DNA of 49,542 nt. Source: JAXGTD01 sp040775095. Its GTDB lineage: Bacteria > Pseudomonadota > Gammaproteobacteria > Chromatiales > Chromatiaceae. Of the stretch, positions 24,416 to 33,034 are shown in pieces; within the stretch, counting starts at the first letter, position 1; every line of letters starts with the position of its first letter. Location of the stretch: contig JAXGTD010000016.1 of the NCBI GenBank assembly GCA_040775095.1, forward strand, positions 1-49,542, given 5' to 3'. A program made the translations under genes and the position numbers. Below the pieces are notes generated by a model. It searched no databases. It was given only the letters and a program-made list of their open reading frames with translations, and had not been told where the DNA came from.

Positions 24416-25306
24416 ATGGGGAAAGGCATACCCCTCCAGCAGACATCCGCCTCGCGCGGCCGTACCAGCAGCCCACCCGCCGTGTTGTGGCGATCGCGCG
24501 AACGCACGGCCGACGCACCCCTGGTGCGGATCCGGGACGTGCATTTCATGCACGCGGGAAAGCCGATCTTCGAAGGGATCGACCTCGACATCCCGCGCGG
24601 TCAGGTCACCGCGATCATGGGCCCGAGCGGAACGGGCAAGACAACGCTGTTGAAGCTGATCAGCGGGCAGTTGCGGCCCGAGGCTGGCACCATTGAGGTC
24701 GATGGTCACGATGTGCACCGACTGGGCCGGCGCGACCTGTACCGGTTGCGCACGCGCATGGGGATGCTGTTCCAGAGCGGTGCGCTGCTGACCGATCTGG
24801 ACGTGTTCGAGAACGTGGCCTTTCCTCTGCGAGAGCATGCCCGGCTGCCGGAGGCGTTGCTGCGCAAGCTGGTGCTGATGAAGCTGGAGGCGGTGGGACT
24901 GCGCGGTGCGGCGCCGTTGATGCCGAGCCAGCTCTCCGGTGGTATGGCCCGGCGCGTCGCGCTGGCCCGCGCGGTGGCCCTGGACCCGATGATGATCATG
25001 TATGACGAGCCCTTCACGGGCCAGGATCCGATCTCGATGGGTGTGCTCGTGACCCTGATTCGCCAGCTGAACGACGCCTCGCGGCTGACGAGCATTGTCG
25101 TCTCCCACGACGTGAAGGAGACGGCCAGTATCGCCGACTACATCTACATCATCGCCAACGCCCAGGTCATGTGCCACGGGACAGCGGCGGAGGTGGCCGC
25201 CAATCGCTCGCAGTGGGTGCGCCAGTTCATGGATGGACTGCCGGACGGCCCCGTGCGTTTCCACTATCCCGCGCCCGACCTCGAGCGCGACATGTTCGGC
25301 GGATGA
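24416..25306 (+). CDS. mlaF: Phospholipid transport ABC ATPase MlaF
   Basis: ATPase of the MlaFEDB complex that maintains outer-membrane lipid asymmetry. It has 296 residues. The first about 35 are an unconserved, charged extension; the ABC domain starts at PLVRIRDVHFMHAGKPIFEG. Walker A GPSGTGKT is at about 69-76, the Q-loop in MLFQSGALLTDLDVFENV, the signature LSGGMARRVALARA and Walker B IMYDEPFTGQDP. The ATG at 24416 has a GGGAG ribosome-binding site, but a start closer to the ABC domain is possible. It overlaps mlaE by four bases. Confidence 0.95.
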   Translation: MGKGIPLQQTSASRGRTSSPPAVLWRSRERTADAPLVRIRDVHFMHAGKPIFEGIDLDIPRGQVTAIMGPSGTGKTTLLKLISGQLRPEAGTIEVDGHDVHRLGRRDLYRLRTRMGMLFQSGALLTDLDVFENVAFPLREHARLPEALLRKLVLMKLEAVGLRGAAPLMPSQLSGGMARRVALARAVALDPMMIMYDEPFTGQDPISMGVLVTLIRQLNDASRLTSIVVSHDVKETASIADYIYIIANAQVMCHGTAAEVAANRSQWVRQFMDGLPDGPVRFHYPAPDLERDMFGG

Positions 25307-26091
25307 ACGCCTTGTTCGACGCACTGGCCAGGCTTGGACGCGTCGGTCTCGACGCCGTCGCGAGTCTCGGGCGCGCGCATCTGCTGCTGATCGGCATCCT
25401 CGGTGGGTTGCCCTCCCTGCTGATGCGCCCGCGCCTGCTCGTTGCGCAACTGTTTGGCGTCGGCGTGCTCTCGGTGCTGATCATCGTCGTTTCAGGGCTC
25501 TTCGTCGGGATGGTGCTCGCGTTGCAGGGCTACTACGTGTTGTCGCAGTTCGGCGCGGGAGAGAGTCTCGGTGTCGTCGTGGCCGCATCGCTGGTCCGGG
25601 AGCTCGGTCCGGTGGTGACGGCACTCTTGGTCGCGGGGCGCGCGGGTTCGGCACTGACCGCCGAGATTGGTCTGATGAAGGCCACCGAGCAGCTCTCCGG
25701 ACTGGAGATGATGGCGGTCGACCCGGTTCGGCGCGTGCTGACCCCGCGTTTTTTCGGTGGCCTCTTGTCGATGCCGTTGTTGGCGGCCATGTTCAGCGCG
25801 GTCGGCGTATTGGGCGGATACTTCGTCGGTGTCGGCCTGCTTGGCATCGATGATGGCGCGTTCTGGAGTCAGATGCAGTCCAAGCTGGATTTTGGAGAGG
25901 ATATTGTTAACGGTGTCGTCAAGAGCATTGTGTTCGGGATCGTCGTGACCTGGATCGCCCTCTACGAGGGCTACGATGCGACCCCGACCTCGGCCGGAGT
26001 CAGCCGGGCGACGACCCGCACGGTCGTTCAATCCGCGCTGGCGGTGCTGGGGCTGGACTTCGTTCTGACGGCTTTGATGTTTGGGGGGTAG
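25303..26091 (+). CDS. mlaE: Phospholipid transport permease MlaE
   Basis: Integral inner-membrane permease of the Mla system. It has 262 residues with about five to six membrane segments. Family hallmarks are QGYYVLSQFGAGESLGVVV, SLVRELGPVVTALLVAGRAG and SALTAEIGLMKATEQLSGLE. The ATG overlaps the mlaF stop (ATGA), which fixes the start; the frame extends upstream but only antisense to the mlaF coding logic. mlaD follows after three bases. Confidence 0.97.
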   Translation: MNALFDALARLGRVGLDAVASLGRAHLLLIGILGGLPSLLMRPRLLVAQLFGVGVLSVLIIVVSGLFVGMVLALQGYYVLSQFGAGESLGVVVAASLVRELGPVVTALLVAGRAGSALTAEIGLMKATEQLSGLEMMAVDPVRRVLTPRFFGGLLSMPLLAAMFSAVGVLGGYFVGVGLLGIDDGAFWSQMQSKLDFGEDIVNGVVKSIVFGIVVTWIALYEGYDATPTSAGVSRATTRTVVQSALAVLGLDFVLTALMFGG

Positions 26092-26094
26092 GGC

Positions 26095-26565
26095 ATGGCG
26101 AGAATGCGCACCATAGAGATTCTGGTCGGCGCCTTCATGGCGGTGGGCTTCGTGGCGTTGTTCTTCCTGGCCATGCAGGTCAGCAACCTGAGTACGGCCA
26201 CGGGCGGAGATGGCTATCGGATCACCGCGCGCTTCGACAACACCGGCAGCCTGAAGGTGCGCGCACCGGTAAGCATGTCGGGCGTGCGTATTGGCCGGGT
26301 CGAGGCGATCGAATTCGATCAGGACGCCTATCAGGCACTCGTGACGCTGCGCATCGAGTCGCGTTTCAACAAGATCCCGAGCGATACCTTCGCCAATATC
26401 TTTACCGCGGGCCTGCTTGGCGAGCAATACATCGGCCTGGATCCAGGCGGCAGCCCCGATTACCTCGTTGACGGCGACGAGGTGGAACACACACAGTCCG
26501 CCCTCGTGCTTGAGCAAATGATCGGGCAATTTCTGTTCAGCAAGGCAGAGGAGGATACGCAATGA
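26095..26565 (+). CDS. mlaD: MCE-domain phospholipid-binding protein MlaD
   Basis: Hexameric periplasmic MCE protein anchored in the inner membrane. It has 156 residues: an N-terminal membrane segment (about 8-28), then the MCE domain with YRITARFDNTGSLKVRAPV, SMSGVRIGRVEAIEFD and FTAGLLGEQYIGLDPGG. Its stop overlaps the mlaC start (ATGA). Confidence 0.96.
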   Translation: MARMRTIEILVGAFMAVGFVALFFLAMQVSNLSTATGGDGYRITARFDNTGSLKVRAPVSMSGVRIGRVEAIEFDQDAYQALVTLRIESRFNKIPSDTFANIFTAGLLGEQYIGLDPGGSPDYLVDGDEVEHTQSALVLEQMIGQFLFSKAEEDTQ

Positions 26566-27170
26566 AGGCCCCCTATTTCCTGATCGGCGTGTTGTTGGCC
26601 CTGACCAGCGCGACCGCGCCGGTGCTGGCCGAGGAAACGGCGACGCAACTGGTGGAGCGCACGGCCGAGCAGATGCTGCGCACGCTCGACGCGCGCCGCG
26701 CGGAGATCGACCGTAACCCACAGACGATCTACAAGCTGGTTGGCCAGAATCTCGTCCCGCACTTCGACTTCCAGATGATCACCCAGGCGGCGGTTGGCCG
26801 GGACTGGAACAAGGCGACGCCAGAACAACAACGGGCGCTGGTGGCGGCCTTCCAGGAGGTCCTGGTCCGGACCTATGCCAAGGCCCTGCTCAAGTACTCC
26901 GGTGAGGAGATCGTCTATGAACAGGCCAAACCCGGTACGCGCAAGGGCACCGTCGTCGTGCCCACCCAGGTTCGCGCACCGGGCGCGCCGCCAATCCCGA
27001 TCGACTATCGCATGCACAAGAAGGGTGGTAGCTGGAAGGTGTTCGACGTGGTCATCGAGAACGTCAGCCTGATCGCGAATTATCGCAGCCAGTTCCGGAC
27101 GGTCATCGGGCGCAGTGGCATCGATGGGCTGATCGCCGAGCTCACGTCCAAGAACGCCGGCGGGGCTTGA
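26562..27170 (+). CDS. mlaC: Periplasmic phospholipid shuttle MlaC
   Basis: Soluble lipid carrier between outer-membrane MlaA and the MlaFEDB complex. It has 202 residues with a signal peptide (about 1-23). It belongs to the Tgt2/MlaC family by LVPHFDFQMITQAAVGRDW, PEQQRALVAAFQEVLVRTYA, VIENVSLIANYRSQF and the C-terminal GIDGLIAEL. Coupled to mlaD by a four-base overlap and followed immediately by mlaB. Confidence 0.96.
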   Translation: MKAPYFLIGVLLALTSATAPVLAEETATQLVERTAEQMLRTLDARRAEIDRNPQTIYKLVGQNLVPHFDFQMITQAAVGRDWNKATPEQQRALVAAFQEVLVRTYAKALLKYSGEEIVYEQAKPGTRKGTVVVPTQVRAPGAPPIPIDYRMHKKGGSWKVFDVVIENVSLIANYRSQFRTVIGRSGIDGLIAELTSKNAGGA

Positions 27171-27172
27171 GC

Positions 27173-27484
27173 GTGGCGCAGTTGATCGACCTTGGCGGGG
27201 GGCGCTTTCGTGTCGACGGCGACCTGAACCTCAGCACGGTCGTGCCGCTTGTGGGCGCCGGCGCGCGCGTGCTCAACGCGCGCGGCAACGTGGAGGCCCG
27301 GGTGGACCTCTCGGGGGTCGGTCAGTCCTCCAGCGCGGGTGTCGCGCTGCTGTTGGAATGGCAGGGCCAGGCCCGCCGGGCCGGTCGCCGCCTGCGCTTC
27401 GAAAACTGTCCACCGTCGATGGTGCGCATTGCCGACTTCTCGAACCTTGAGGCGTTGCTCGATCTGCGCGAGGATGCCGCCTGA
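27173..27484 (+). CDS. mlaB: STAS-domain protein MlaB
   Basis: Cytosolic STAS protein that stabilises MlaF. It has about 103 residues. The STAS core reads RVDGDLNLSTVVPLVGAGA, VDLSGVGQSSSAGVALLLEW and ADFSNLEALLDL. The start is GTG at 27173, with a GGCGGGG ribosome-binding site at proper distance; a TTG at 27167 overlapping the mlaC stop is the alternative. murA follows after two bases. No bolA-type gene lies between them, unlike in Escherichia coli. Confidence 0.9.
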   Translation: MAQLIDLGGGRFRVDGDLNLSTVVPLVGAGARVLNARGNVEARVDLSGVGQSSSAGVALLLEWQGQARRAGRRLRFENCPPSMVRIADFSNLEALLDLREDAA

Positions 27485-27486
27485 TC

Positions 27487-28746
27487 ATGGACAAGCTGCT
27501 GATCACCGGGGGCAGGCGCCTCGAAGGCGAGATCCGGGCATCGGGTGCAAAGAATGCCGCGCTGCCGATCCTCGCCGCGACCTTGCTCGCCGACGGGCGC
27601 ACGGAACTGTCGAATGTCCCGCATCTGCGCGACATCACGACCACGATGGAGCTCCTGGGTCGGATGGGCGTGCGCCTGACCGTGGATGAGCGCATGCGCA
27701 TCCATGCCGATGCGAGCGGGGTCAGCAGCTTTGCCGCACCCTACGACCTGGTGAAGACGATGCGCGCGTCGATCCTGGTGCTCGGCCCGTTGCTGGCACG
27801 TTTCGGTGAGGCCGAGGTCTCGCTCCCCGGGGGGTGCGCCATCGGCTCGCGACCGGTGAATCTGCATATCGACGGGCTACGCGCGATGGGCGCGCAGATC
27901 AGCGTCGAAAACGGTTATATCCACGCCCGTGCCGATCGCTTGCGCGGGGCACGATTCGTGATGGAGATGGTGACCGTCACCGGCACCGAGAATCTGCTGA
28001 TGGCGGCCGCGCTGGCGAAAGGGCGCAGCATCCTGGAGAACGCCGCGCGTGAGCCCGAGGTCGTCGACCTCGCCGATTTCCTCAACCGCATGGGCGCCCG
28101 CATCCAGGGCGCAGGCAGCGATACCATCGTCATCGACGGTGTCGACCGGCTCGAGGGGGCCGCCTACAGTGTCTTGCCGGACCGCATCGAGATCGGCACG
28201 TACCTGGTTGGTGCCGTCATGACCGGCGGCCATGTCCGGGTCCGGGCCACCCGTGAGGGTCTGCTCGATGCGGTACTGATGAAGCTGCGCGAGGCCGGTG
28301 CGCGAATCGAGATCGGCCCCGACTGGATCGAGCTCGATATGGCCGGGCGCCGCCCAAGGTCGGTGAGCGTGCATACCGCCCCGCACCCCGCGTTCCCGAC
28401 CGACATGCAGGCGCAGTTCTGCGCGATGAACAGCATCGCCGACGGTGTCGCCACGGTGACCGAGACGGTGTTTGAGAATCGCTTCATGCACGCGTTGGAG
28501 ATGCAGCGCATGGGCGCGGACATCCGCATCGAGGGCAATGTCGCGATCTGCCGCGGTGTGGAACGCCTGACCGGGGCGCCGGTCATGGCCACGGATCTGC
28601 GTGCCTCCGCCAGCCTGGTCCTGGCCGCTCTGGTGGCGGACGGCGATACCCTGGTGGATCGCATCTATCACATCGATCGTGGCTACGATAACATCGAGGA
28701 AAAGCTCTCCGCCCTCGGCGCCGTGATTCGCCGCGTCTCGGGTTGA
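27487..28746 (+). CDS. murA: UDP-N-acetylglucosamine 1-carboxyvinyltransferase MurA
   Basis: First committed step of peptidoglycan synthesis: adds enolpyruvate from PEP to UDP-GlcNAc. It has 419 residues, full length. The catalytic cysteine is C117 in LPGGCAIGSRPVNLHI, the residue alkylated by fosfomycin in sensitive enzymes. The K22-N23 pair in GAKNAALPILAATLL and the C-terminal DLRASASLVLAALVADG are conserved. Tightly packed behind mlaB and 9 bases before hisG. Confidence 0.98.
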   Translation: MDKLLITGGRRLEGEIRASGAKNAALPILAATLLADGRTELSNVPHLRDITTTMELLGRMGVRLTVDERMRIHADASGVSSFAAPYDLVKTMRASILVLGPLLARFGEAEVSLPGGCAIGSRPVNLHIDGLRAMGAQISVENGYIHARADRLRGARFVMEMVTVTGTENLLMAAALAKGRSILENAAREPEVVDLADFLNRMGARIQGAGSDTIVIDGVDRLEGAAYSVLPDRIEIGTYLVGAVMTGGHVRVRATREGLLDAVLMKLREAGARIEIGPDWIELDMAGRRPRSVSVHTAPHPAFPTDMQAQFCAMNSIADGVATVTETVFENRFMHALEMQRMGADIRIEGNVAICRGVERLTGAPVMATDLRASASLVLAALVADGDTLVDRIYHIDRGYDNIEEKLSALGAVIRRVSG

Positions 28747-28755
28747 GCGGCCATC

Positions 28756-29406
28756 ATGGCAAACACAGAGCACCTGACCATTGCGCTTTCCAAGGGCCGC
28801 ATCTACGAGCAGACCCTGCCGCTGCTCGCTGCTGCCGGAATCGAACCATACGATGACCCGGATACCAGCCGCAAGCTGGTCCTCGAGACCAACGACCGCC
28901 GCGTCAATCTGCTGATCATTCGGGCCAGTGACGTCCCGACCTATGTGCAATACGGCGCCGCTGATGTCGGTGTGGCCGGCAAGGATGTCCTGCTCGAGCA
29001 CGGCGGCGAGGGACTGTATGAGCCGCTGGACCTGCGCATCGCCCGCTGCCGCCTGATGGTTGCCGGTCAGCCCGAGCGCCGCGCCGTGCGCGGGCGCCTG
29101 CGCGTGGCGACCAAGTATGTCCGCAGTGCCGAGCGATACTTCGCCGCCAAGGGCAAACAGGTGGAGATCATCAAGCTGTATGGCTCGATGGAGCTGGCCC
29201 CCCTGGTGGGCCTGGCGGACCTGATCGTCGATCTGGTCGAGAGTGGCAACACGCTGAAGGCGAACGGTCTGGTGCCGCTCGAGCACATCTGCGACATTAG
29301 CTCCCGGCTCATCGTCAACAAGGCGTCGTGGAAGATGAAACATGCCCTGGTGACCGCGTTGCTGGCGGACCTGCGTCGGGCCGTTGCATCGGACGCCCCC
29401 GCCTGA
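28756..29406 (+). CDS. hisG: ATP phosphoribosyltransferase, short form HisG
   Basis: First step of histidine synthesis. It has 216 residues, the short form that lacks the C-terminal regulatory domain and normally requires the HisZ subunit, which is not in this window. Conserved elements are LTIALSKGRI, GAADVGVAGKDVLLE, RVATKYVRSAERYF, KLYGSMELAPLVGLADLIVD and ESGNTLKANGL. Follows murA in the same operon, as in many gammaproteobacteria. Confidence 0.97.
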   Translation: MANTEHLTIALSKGRIYEQTLPLLAAAGIEPYDDPDTSRKLVLETNDRRVNLLIIRASDVPTYVQYGAADVGVAGKDVLLEHGGEGLYEPLDLRIARCRLMVAGQPERRAVRGRLRVATKYVRSAERYFAAKGKQVEIIKLYGSMELAPLVGLADLIVDLVESGNTLKANGLVPLEHICDISSRLIVNKASWKMKHALVTALLADLRRAVASDAPA

Positions 29407-29453
29407 GCCGGGTCGCCTGCTCCTCCATCGCTGAATCAACCCTACTGTTCCCC

Positions 29454-30764
29454 ATGGTCGCAATCAGACGATTCTCCACCACCGACAGCGATTTTTACGC
29501 CCGACTCGACGCCCTGCTCGCCTGGGACCCGGTCTTGGACAAACGGGTGAGGCAGACGGTCGAGGGCATCATTCACGACATCCGCCAGCGGGGCGATGCG
29601 GCGCTGATCGACTACACGACGCGTTTCGATCGGTGGCAGCCCGCTGACGCCAGCGCGTTGGAGATCCCGCGCGCCCGGCTCGCCGAGGCGCTGGAGCGCG
29701 TCCCCCAGGCGCAGCGCGACGCGCTCCAAGCCGCTGCCGAGCGCATCCGGGCCTACGCCGAGTACCAGCGTCTGCGCGGCTGGAGCTATCGTGAGGCCGA
29801 CGGTACCCTGCTCGGGCAAAAGGTCACGCCTTTGGATCGCGTCGGGCTCTATGTGCCCGGGGGCAAAGCCGCCTATCCGTCGTCGGTCTTGATGAACGCG
29901 GTGCCGGCCAAGGTGGCCGGGGTACCCGAGCTGATCATGGTCGTGCCGACCCCGGATGGCGAGCTCAACGACCTGGTGCTCGCCGCGGCCGATATCGCCG
30001 GAGTCGACCGCGCCTTTGCGATCGGTGGCGCGCAGGCGGTGGCCGCGCTCGCCTACGGCACTGAATCGGTGCCCCGCTGCGACAAGATCGTCGGCCCCGG
30101 CAACATCTATGTCGCGACCGCCAAGCGCGCCGTGTTTGGCCAGGTCGGTATCGACATGGTGGCCGGTCCGTCGGAGATTCTGGTGTTGTGCGACGCGCGG
30201 ACCGACCCGGACTGGATCGCGATGGATCTGTTCTCCCAGGCCGAGCACGACGAGGATGCCCAGTCCATCCTGATCGCCTGGGACGCTGCTTATCTGGAGC
30301 GTGTCGCCGCCAGCATCGACCGGCTGCTGCCGACCATGGAGCGCAGCGCCATCATTGCTGCCGCGCTCAAGGACCGAGGAGCGCTGATTCTGGCCCGGGA
30401 CGAGGACGACGCCGTTGCAGTTGCCAATCACGTCGCGCCAGAGCACCTGGAGCTCTCGGTTGCCGAGCCCGAGGCGCTGGCCGCGAAGATTCGCCACGCC
30501 GGCGCCATCTTCATGGGCCCCTATACCGCCGAGGCCTTGGGCGACTACTGCGCCGGGCCGAATCACGTGCTGCCCACCTCCCGAACCGCGCGCTTCTCCT
30601 CGCCGCTGGGCGTCTATGATTTCCAGAAGCGCTCCAGCCTGATCATGGCGTCGGCCAATGGGGCCGCGACCCTGGCCGCGACCGCCTCGGTGCTCGCGCG
30701 TGGCGAGGGGCTGACCGCGCATGCCCGCTCGGCGGAATATCGGGGACGTCAGGGTGAGAAGTAG
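29454..30764 (+). CDS. hisD: Histidinol dehydrogenase HisD
   Basis: Last step of histidine synthesis, oxidising histidinol to histidine with NAD and zinc. It has 436 residues. Conserved motifs are DRVGLYVPGGKAAYPSSVLM, AIGGAQAVAALAYGTES, KIVGPGNIYVATAKR, DMVAGPSEILVL and FSQAEHDEDAQSIL, and NHVAPEHLEL holds metal and substrate ligands. The start ATG was chosen for the usual N-terminus (MVAIRRF); upstream sequence in frame overlaps hisG and is not conserved. Lies 47 bases after hisG. Confidence 0.97.
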   Translation: MVAIRRFSTTDSDFYARLDALLAWDPVLDKRVRQTVEGIIHDIRQRGDAALIDYTTRFDRWQPADASALEIPRARLAEALERVPQAQRDALQAAAERIRAYAEYQRLRGWSYREADGTLLGQKVTPLDRVGLYVPGGKAAYPSSVLMNAVPAKVAGVPELIMVVPTPDGELNDLVLAAADIAGVDRAFAIGGAQAVAALAYGTESVPRCDKIVGPGNIYVATAKRAVFGQVGIDMVAGPSEILVLCDARTDPDWIAMDLFSQAEHDEDAQSILIAWDAAYLERVAASIDRLLPTMERSAIIAAALKDRGALILARDEDDAVAVANHVAPEHLELSVAEPEALAAKIRHAGAIFMGPYTAEALGDYCAGPNHVLPTSRTARFSSPLGVYDFQKRSSLIMASANGAATLAATASVLARGEGLTAHARSAEYRGRQGEK

Positions 30765-30808
30765 CAAGGCCCCGGCCACTCGCCATTTCCCTATTCCATG
30801 CCGATTCC

Positions 30809-31885
30809 ATGAAAGATCTGATCGACAAGCTGGTCCGCCCCGAGATCCGTGCGTTGCGCGCCTACCACGTGCCGGAGGCGAAGGGGCTGATCAAGCTCGA
30901 CGCGATGGAGAACCCCTATCCCTGGCCGGATGAGCTCCGCGAGGCCTGGCTCGCGGAGTTGCGCGGTGCCGATGTGAACCGCTATCCGGACCCGCGCGCC
31001 ACCGAGCTGCAGCGCGCCCTGCGTTGCGCGATGGGTGTGCCCGATGACATGGACCTGTTGCTCGGCAACGGCTCCGACGAGCTCATCCAGATGCTTGCGC
31101 TGAGCGTGGCGGTGCCTGGTCGCAAGCTGCTCTCGTTCGAGCCCGGCTTCGTGATGTACCGCATGATCGCGCTGTTCGTGGGCCTGGAGTACGTCGGTGT
31201 GCCGCTGCGCCCGCACGACTTCTCGTTGGACCTCGATGCCGCCCTCGCCGCAATCCAACGCGAACAGCCGGCGCTGGTGTTCATTGCCTATCCGAACAAT
31301 CCCACCGGGAACCTGTTCGATGCGTCGGCGCTCGAGTGTATCCTCGAGGCCAGTCCCGGGCTGGTGATCCTGGACGAGGCCTATGCCCCGTTCACCGACA
31401 CCACCTTCCTCCCGCAGCTGGGCCGCTGGCCAAACCTCCTGGTCATGCGCACGGTGTCCAAGATGGGGCTTGCGGGGCTGCGCCTGGGCTACATGGCGGG
31501 GGCGGGGCCATGGATCGAGCAGATCGACAAGACGCGTCTACCCTACAATGTCAATGTGCTGACCCAGGCCAGCGCCGCCTTTGCGCTGCGCCACCGCGAT
31601 GTCTTCGATGCGCAGACCCAGGCGATCCGCGATGAACGCGGGCGACTCTTCGATGCATTGACGCGCGTTGGCGCTCTGCGGGTGTACCCCTCCGATGCCA
31701 ACTTCATCCTGATCCGGACCGCGCCCGGGCGGGCGGCCGGGATCTTCGATCGGATCAAGGCACAGGGGGTCCTGATCAAGAAGCTCGATGGCAGCCATCC
31801 TCAACTTGCCGACTGTCTGCGCGTTACCGTCGGTTCTCCAGCAGACAATGACGCGTTCCTGGAGGCCCTGCGGGGCGCACTCTGA
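30809..31885 (+). CDS. hisC: Histidinol-phosphate aminotransferase HisC
   Basis: PLP-dependent aminotransferase making histidinol phosphate. It has 358 residues. Elements seen: NPYPWPDELRE, YPDPRATELQRALR, LLGNGSDELIQ, the YPNNPTGN motif and the PLP lysine in TVSKMGLAGLRLGY. It follows hisD by 44 bases and completes a hisG-hisD-hisC run. Confidence 0.97.
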   Translation: MKDLIDKLVRPEIRALRAYHVPEAKGLIKLDAMENPYPWPDELREAWLAELRGADVNRYPDPRATELQRALRCAMGVPDDMDLLLGNGSDELIQMLALSVAVPGRKLLSFEPGFVMYRMIALFVGLEYVGVPLRPHDFSLDLDAALAAIQREQPALVFIAYPNNPTGNLFDASALECILEASPGLVILDEAYAPFTDTTFLPQLGRWPNLLVMRTVSKMGLAGLRLGYMAGAGPWIEQIDKTRLPYNVNVLTQASAAFALRHRDVFDAQTQAIRDERGRLFDALTRVGALRVYPSDANFILIRTAPGRAAGIFDRIKAQGVLIKKLDGSHPQLADCLRVTVGSPADNDAFLEALRGAL

Positions 31886-31960
31886 ACAGGCGGTGCACTT
31901 GACCCGGCCCGCCCCAGAGCCACTGCCCGGGGCGGTCGGTGGATCGCCGTCGATCTCAAC

Positions 31961-32821
31961 ATGAACCTGCGCGATCTGACATACATCCTTGCGGTGGCCG
32001 AGACACGCCACTTCGGACAGGCCGCGCGGCGCTGCTTTGTCAGTCAGCCGACCATGAGCGGCCAGATCAAGAAGTTGGAGGTCGAGCTCGGTGTGACGAT
32101 CTTCGAGCGTACCAATCGCTCGGTGGAGCTCACGCCCATCGGCCAGGCCATCGTTGCGCACGCGCGGCTGCTGATGGACCAGGCCGATGCCATCCGGGAG
32201 GTCGCACAGGCCCACCGCGACCCGCTCTCCGGGCCGCTTCGCATCGGCGCGATCCCCACGCTGAGCCCCTATCTGATGCCGCTGATTCTGGTGCCGTTGC
32301 GGGAGCGGATACCGCAGCTCAAGCTGGTCCTGTTCGAGGAGGTCACCGACTCGTTGCTGCGCCGCCTGCAGCAGCACGAGCTCGATGCGGTGCTGTTGGC
32401 AACCGCGGTCGAGGACCCGGATCTGGCCGCGATGCCCCTGTTCGAAGAACCCTTCTGGCTTGCTCATCCGCGAGGTCACCCGCTCTACGACAAGGACGAG
32501 ATCACACGCGCCGAGCTCGAGGGGCTGGATCTGTTGCTGCTGGCCGACGGGCATTGCCTGACGCATCAGGTCATGGAGGTCTGCCGTCTGGCCGAGCGCT
32601 CCCAGGCCGGCGAGATGGCGGACCTGCGTGCCGCCAGTCTCGAGACCCTGCTGCAGTTGGTCGGGGCCGGCTTCGGTTGCACCCTGGTTCCAGCGCTGGC
32701 GATTCGCGGCGGCTGGATGACCGACAGTGGCATCATCGCGCGCCCCATCGAGTCCGACGACGCCTACCGGCGCATCTCCCTGGTGTATCGACGCAGCTTT
32801 CCGCGGCGTCAGGCATTGTAG
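31961..32821 (+). CDS. oxyR: Hydrogen peroxide sensor OxyR, ending at a probable premature TAG
   Basis: LysR-type regulator that senses peroxide through a disulfide. The 286 residues contain the helix-turn-helix (about 1-60) and both redox cysteines at C199 and C208 (GHCLTHQVMEVC), at the same numbers and spacing as in Escherichia coli OxyR. The frame ends in RRQAL followed by TAG (32819-32821). The same frame continues for 20 codons (AFADVAMERLPNTVRPLRRI) to a TGA at 32882-32884, and this tail looks like the C-terminal helix expected of an OxyR of about 305 residues. The protein may therefore be truncated, be extended by read-through, or carry a sequencing error. It stands alone between hisC and rlmL. 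Confidence 0.9.
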   Translation: MNLRDLTYILAVAETRHFGQAARRCFVSQPTMSGQIKKLEVELGVTIFERTNRSVELTPIGQAIVAHARLLMDQADAIREVAQAHRDPLSGPLRIGAIPTLSPYLMPLILVPLRERIPQLKLVLFEEVTDSLLRRLQQHELDAVLLATAVEDPDLAAMPLFEEPFWLAHPRGHPLYDKDEITRAELEGLDLLLLADGHCLTHQVMEVCRLAERSQAGEMADLRAASLETLLQLVGAGFGCTLVPALAIRGGWMTDSGIIARPIESDDAYRRISLVYRRSFPRRQAL

Positions 32822-33034
32822 GCCTTTGCCGACGTGGCGATGGAGCGCCTGCCCAACACGGTCAGGCCGCTGCGGCGCATCTGACACGGTCGCTTTGGTG
32901 TGCGGGGGCGGCCAGTGCGCGTGTGTCGGCAATGCGCCCCTCGGTCATGAACCTCCGGGAACGCGTCTCCCGGTTGGTCCCCGCCGCCGGTGGCCGCGGC
33001 TTAACCGTTTTTACTTCGCCTCCCTGGCAAGCCC

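Noticed and set aside
27877..29463. Open minus-strand frame of 528 codons
   Set aside because: It spans murA and hisG in antisense, has a biased composition rich in Gln, His, Gly and Asp, and crosses a gene boundary, so it is a codon-bias shadow.
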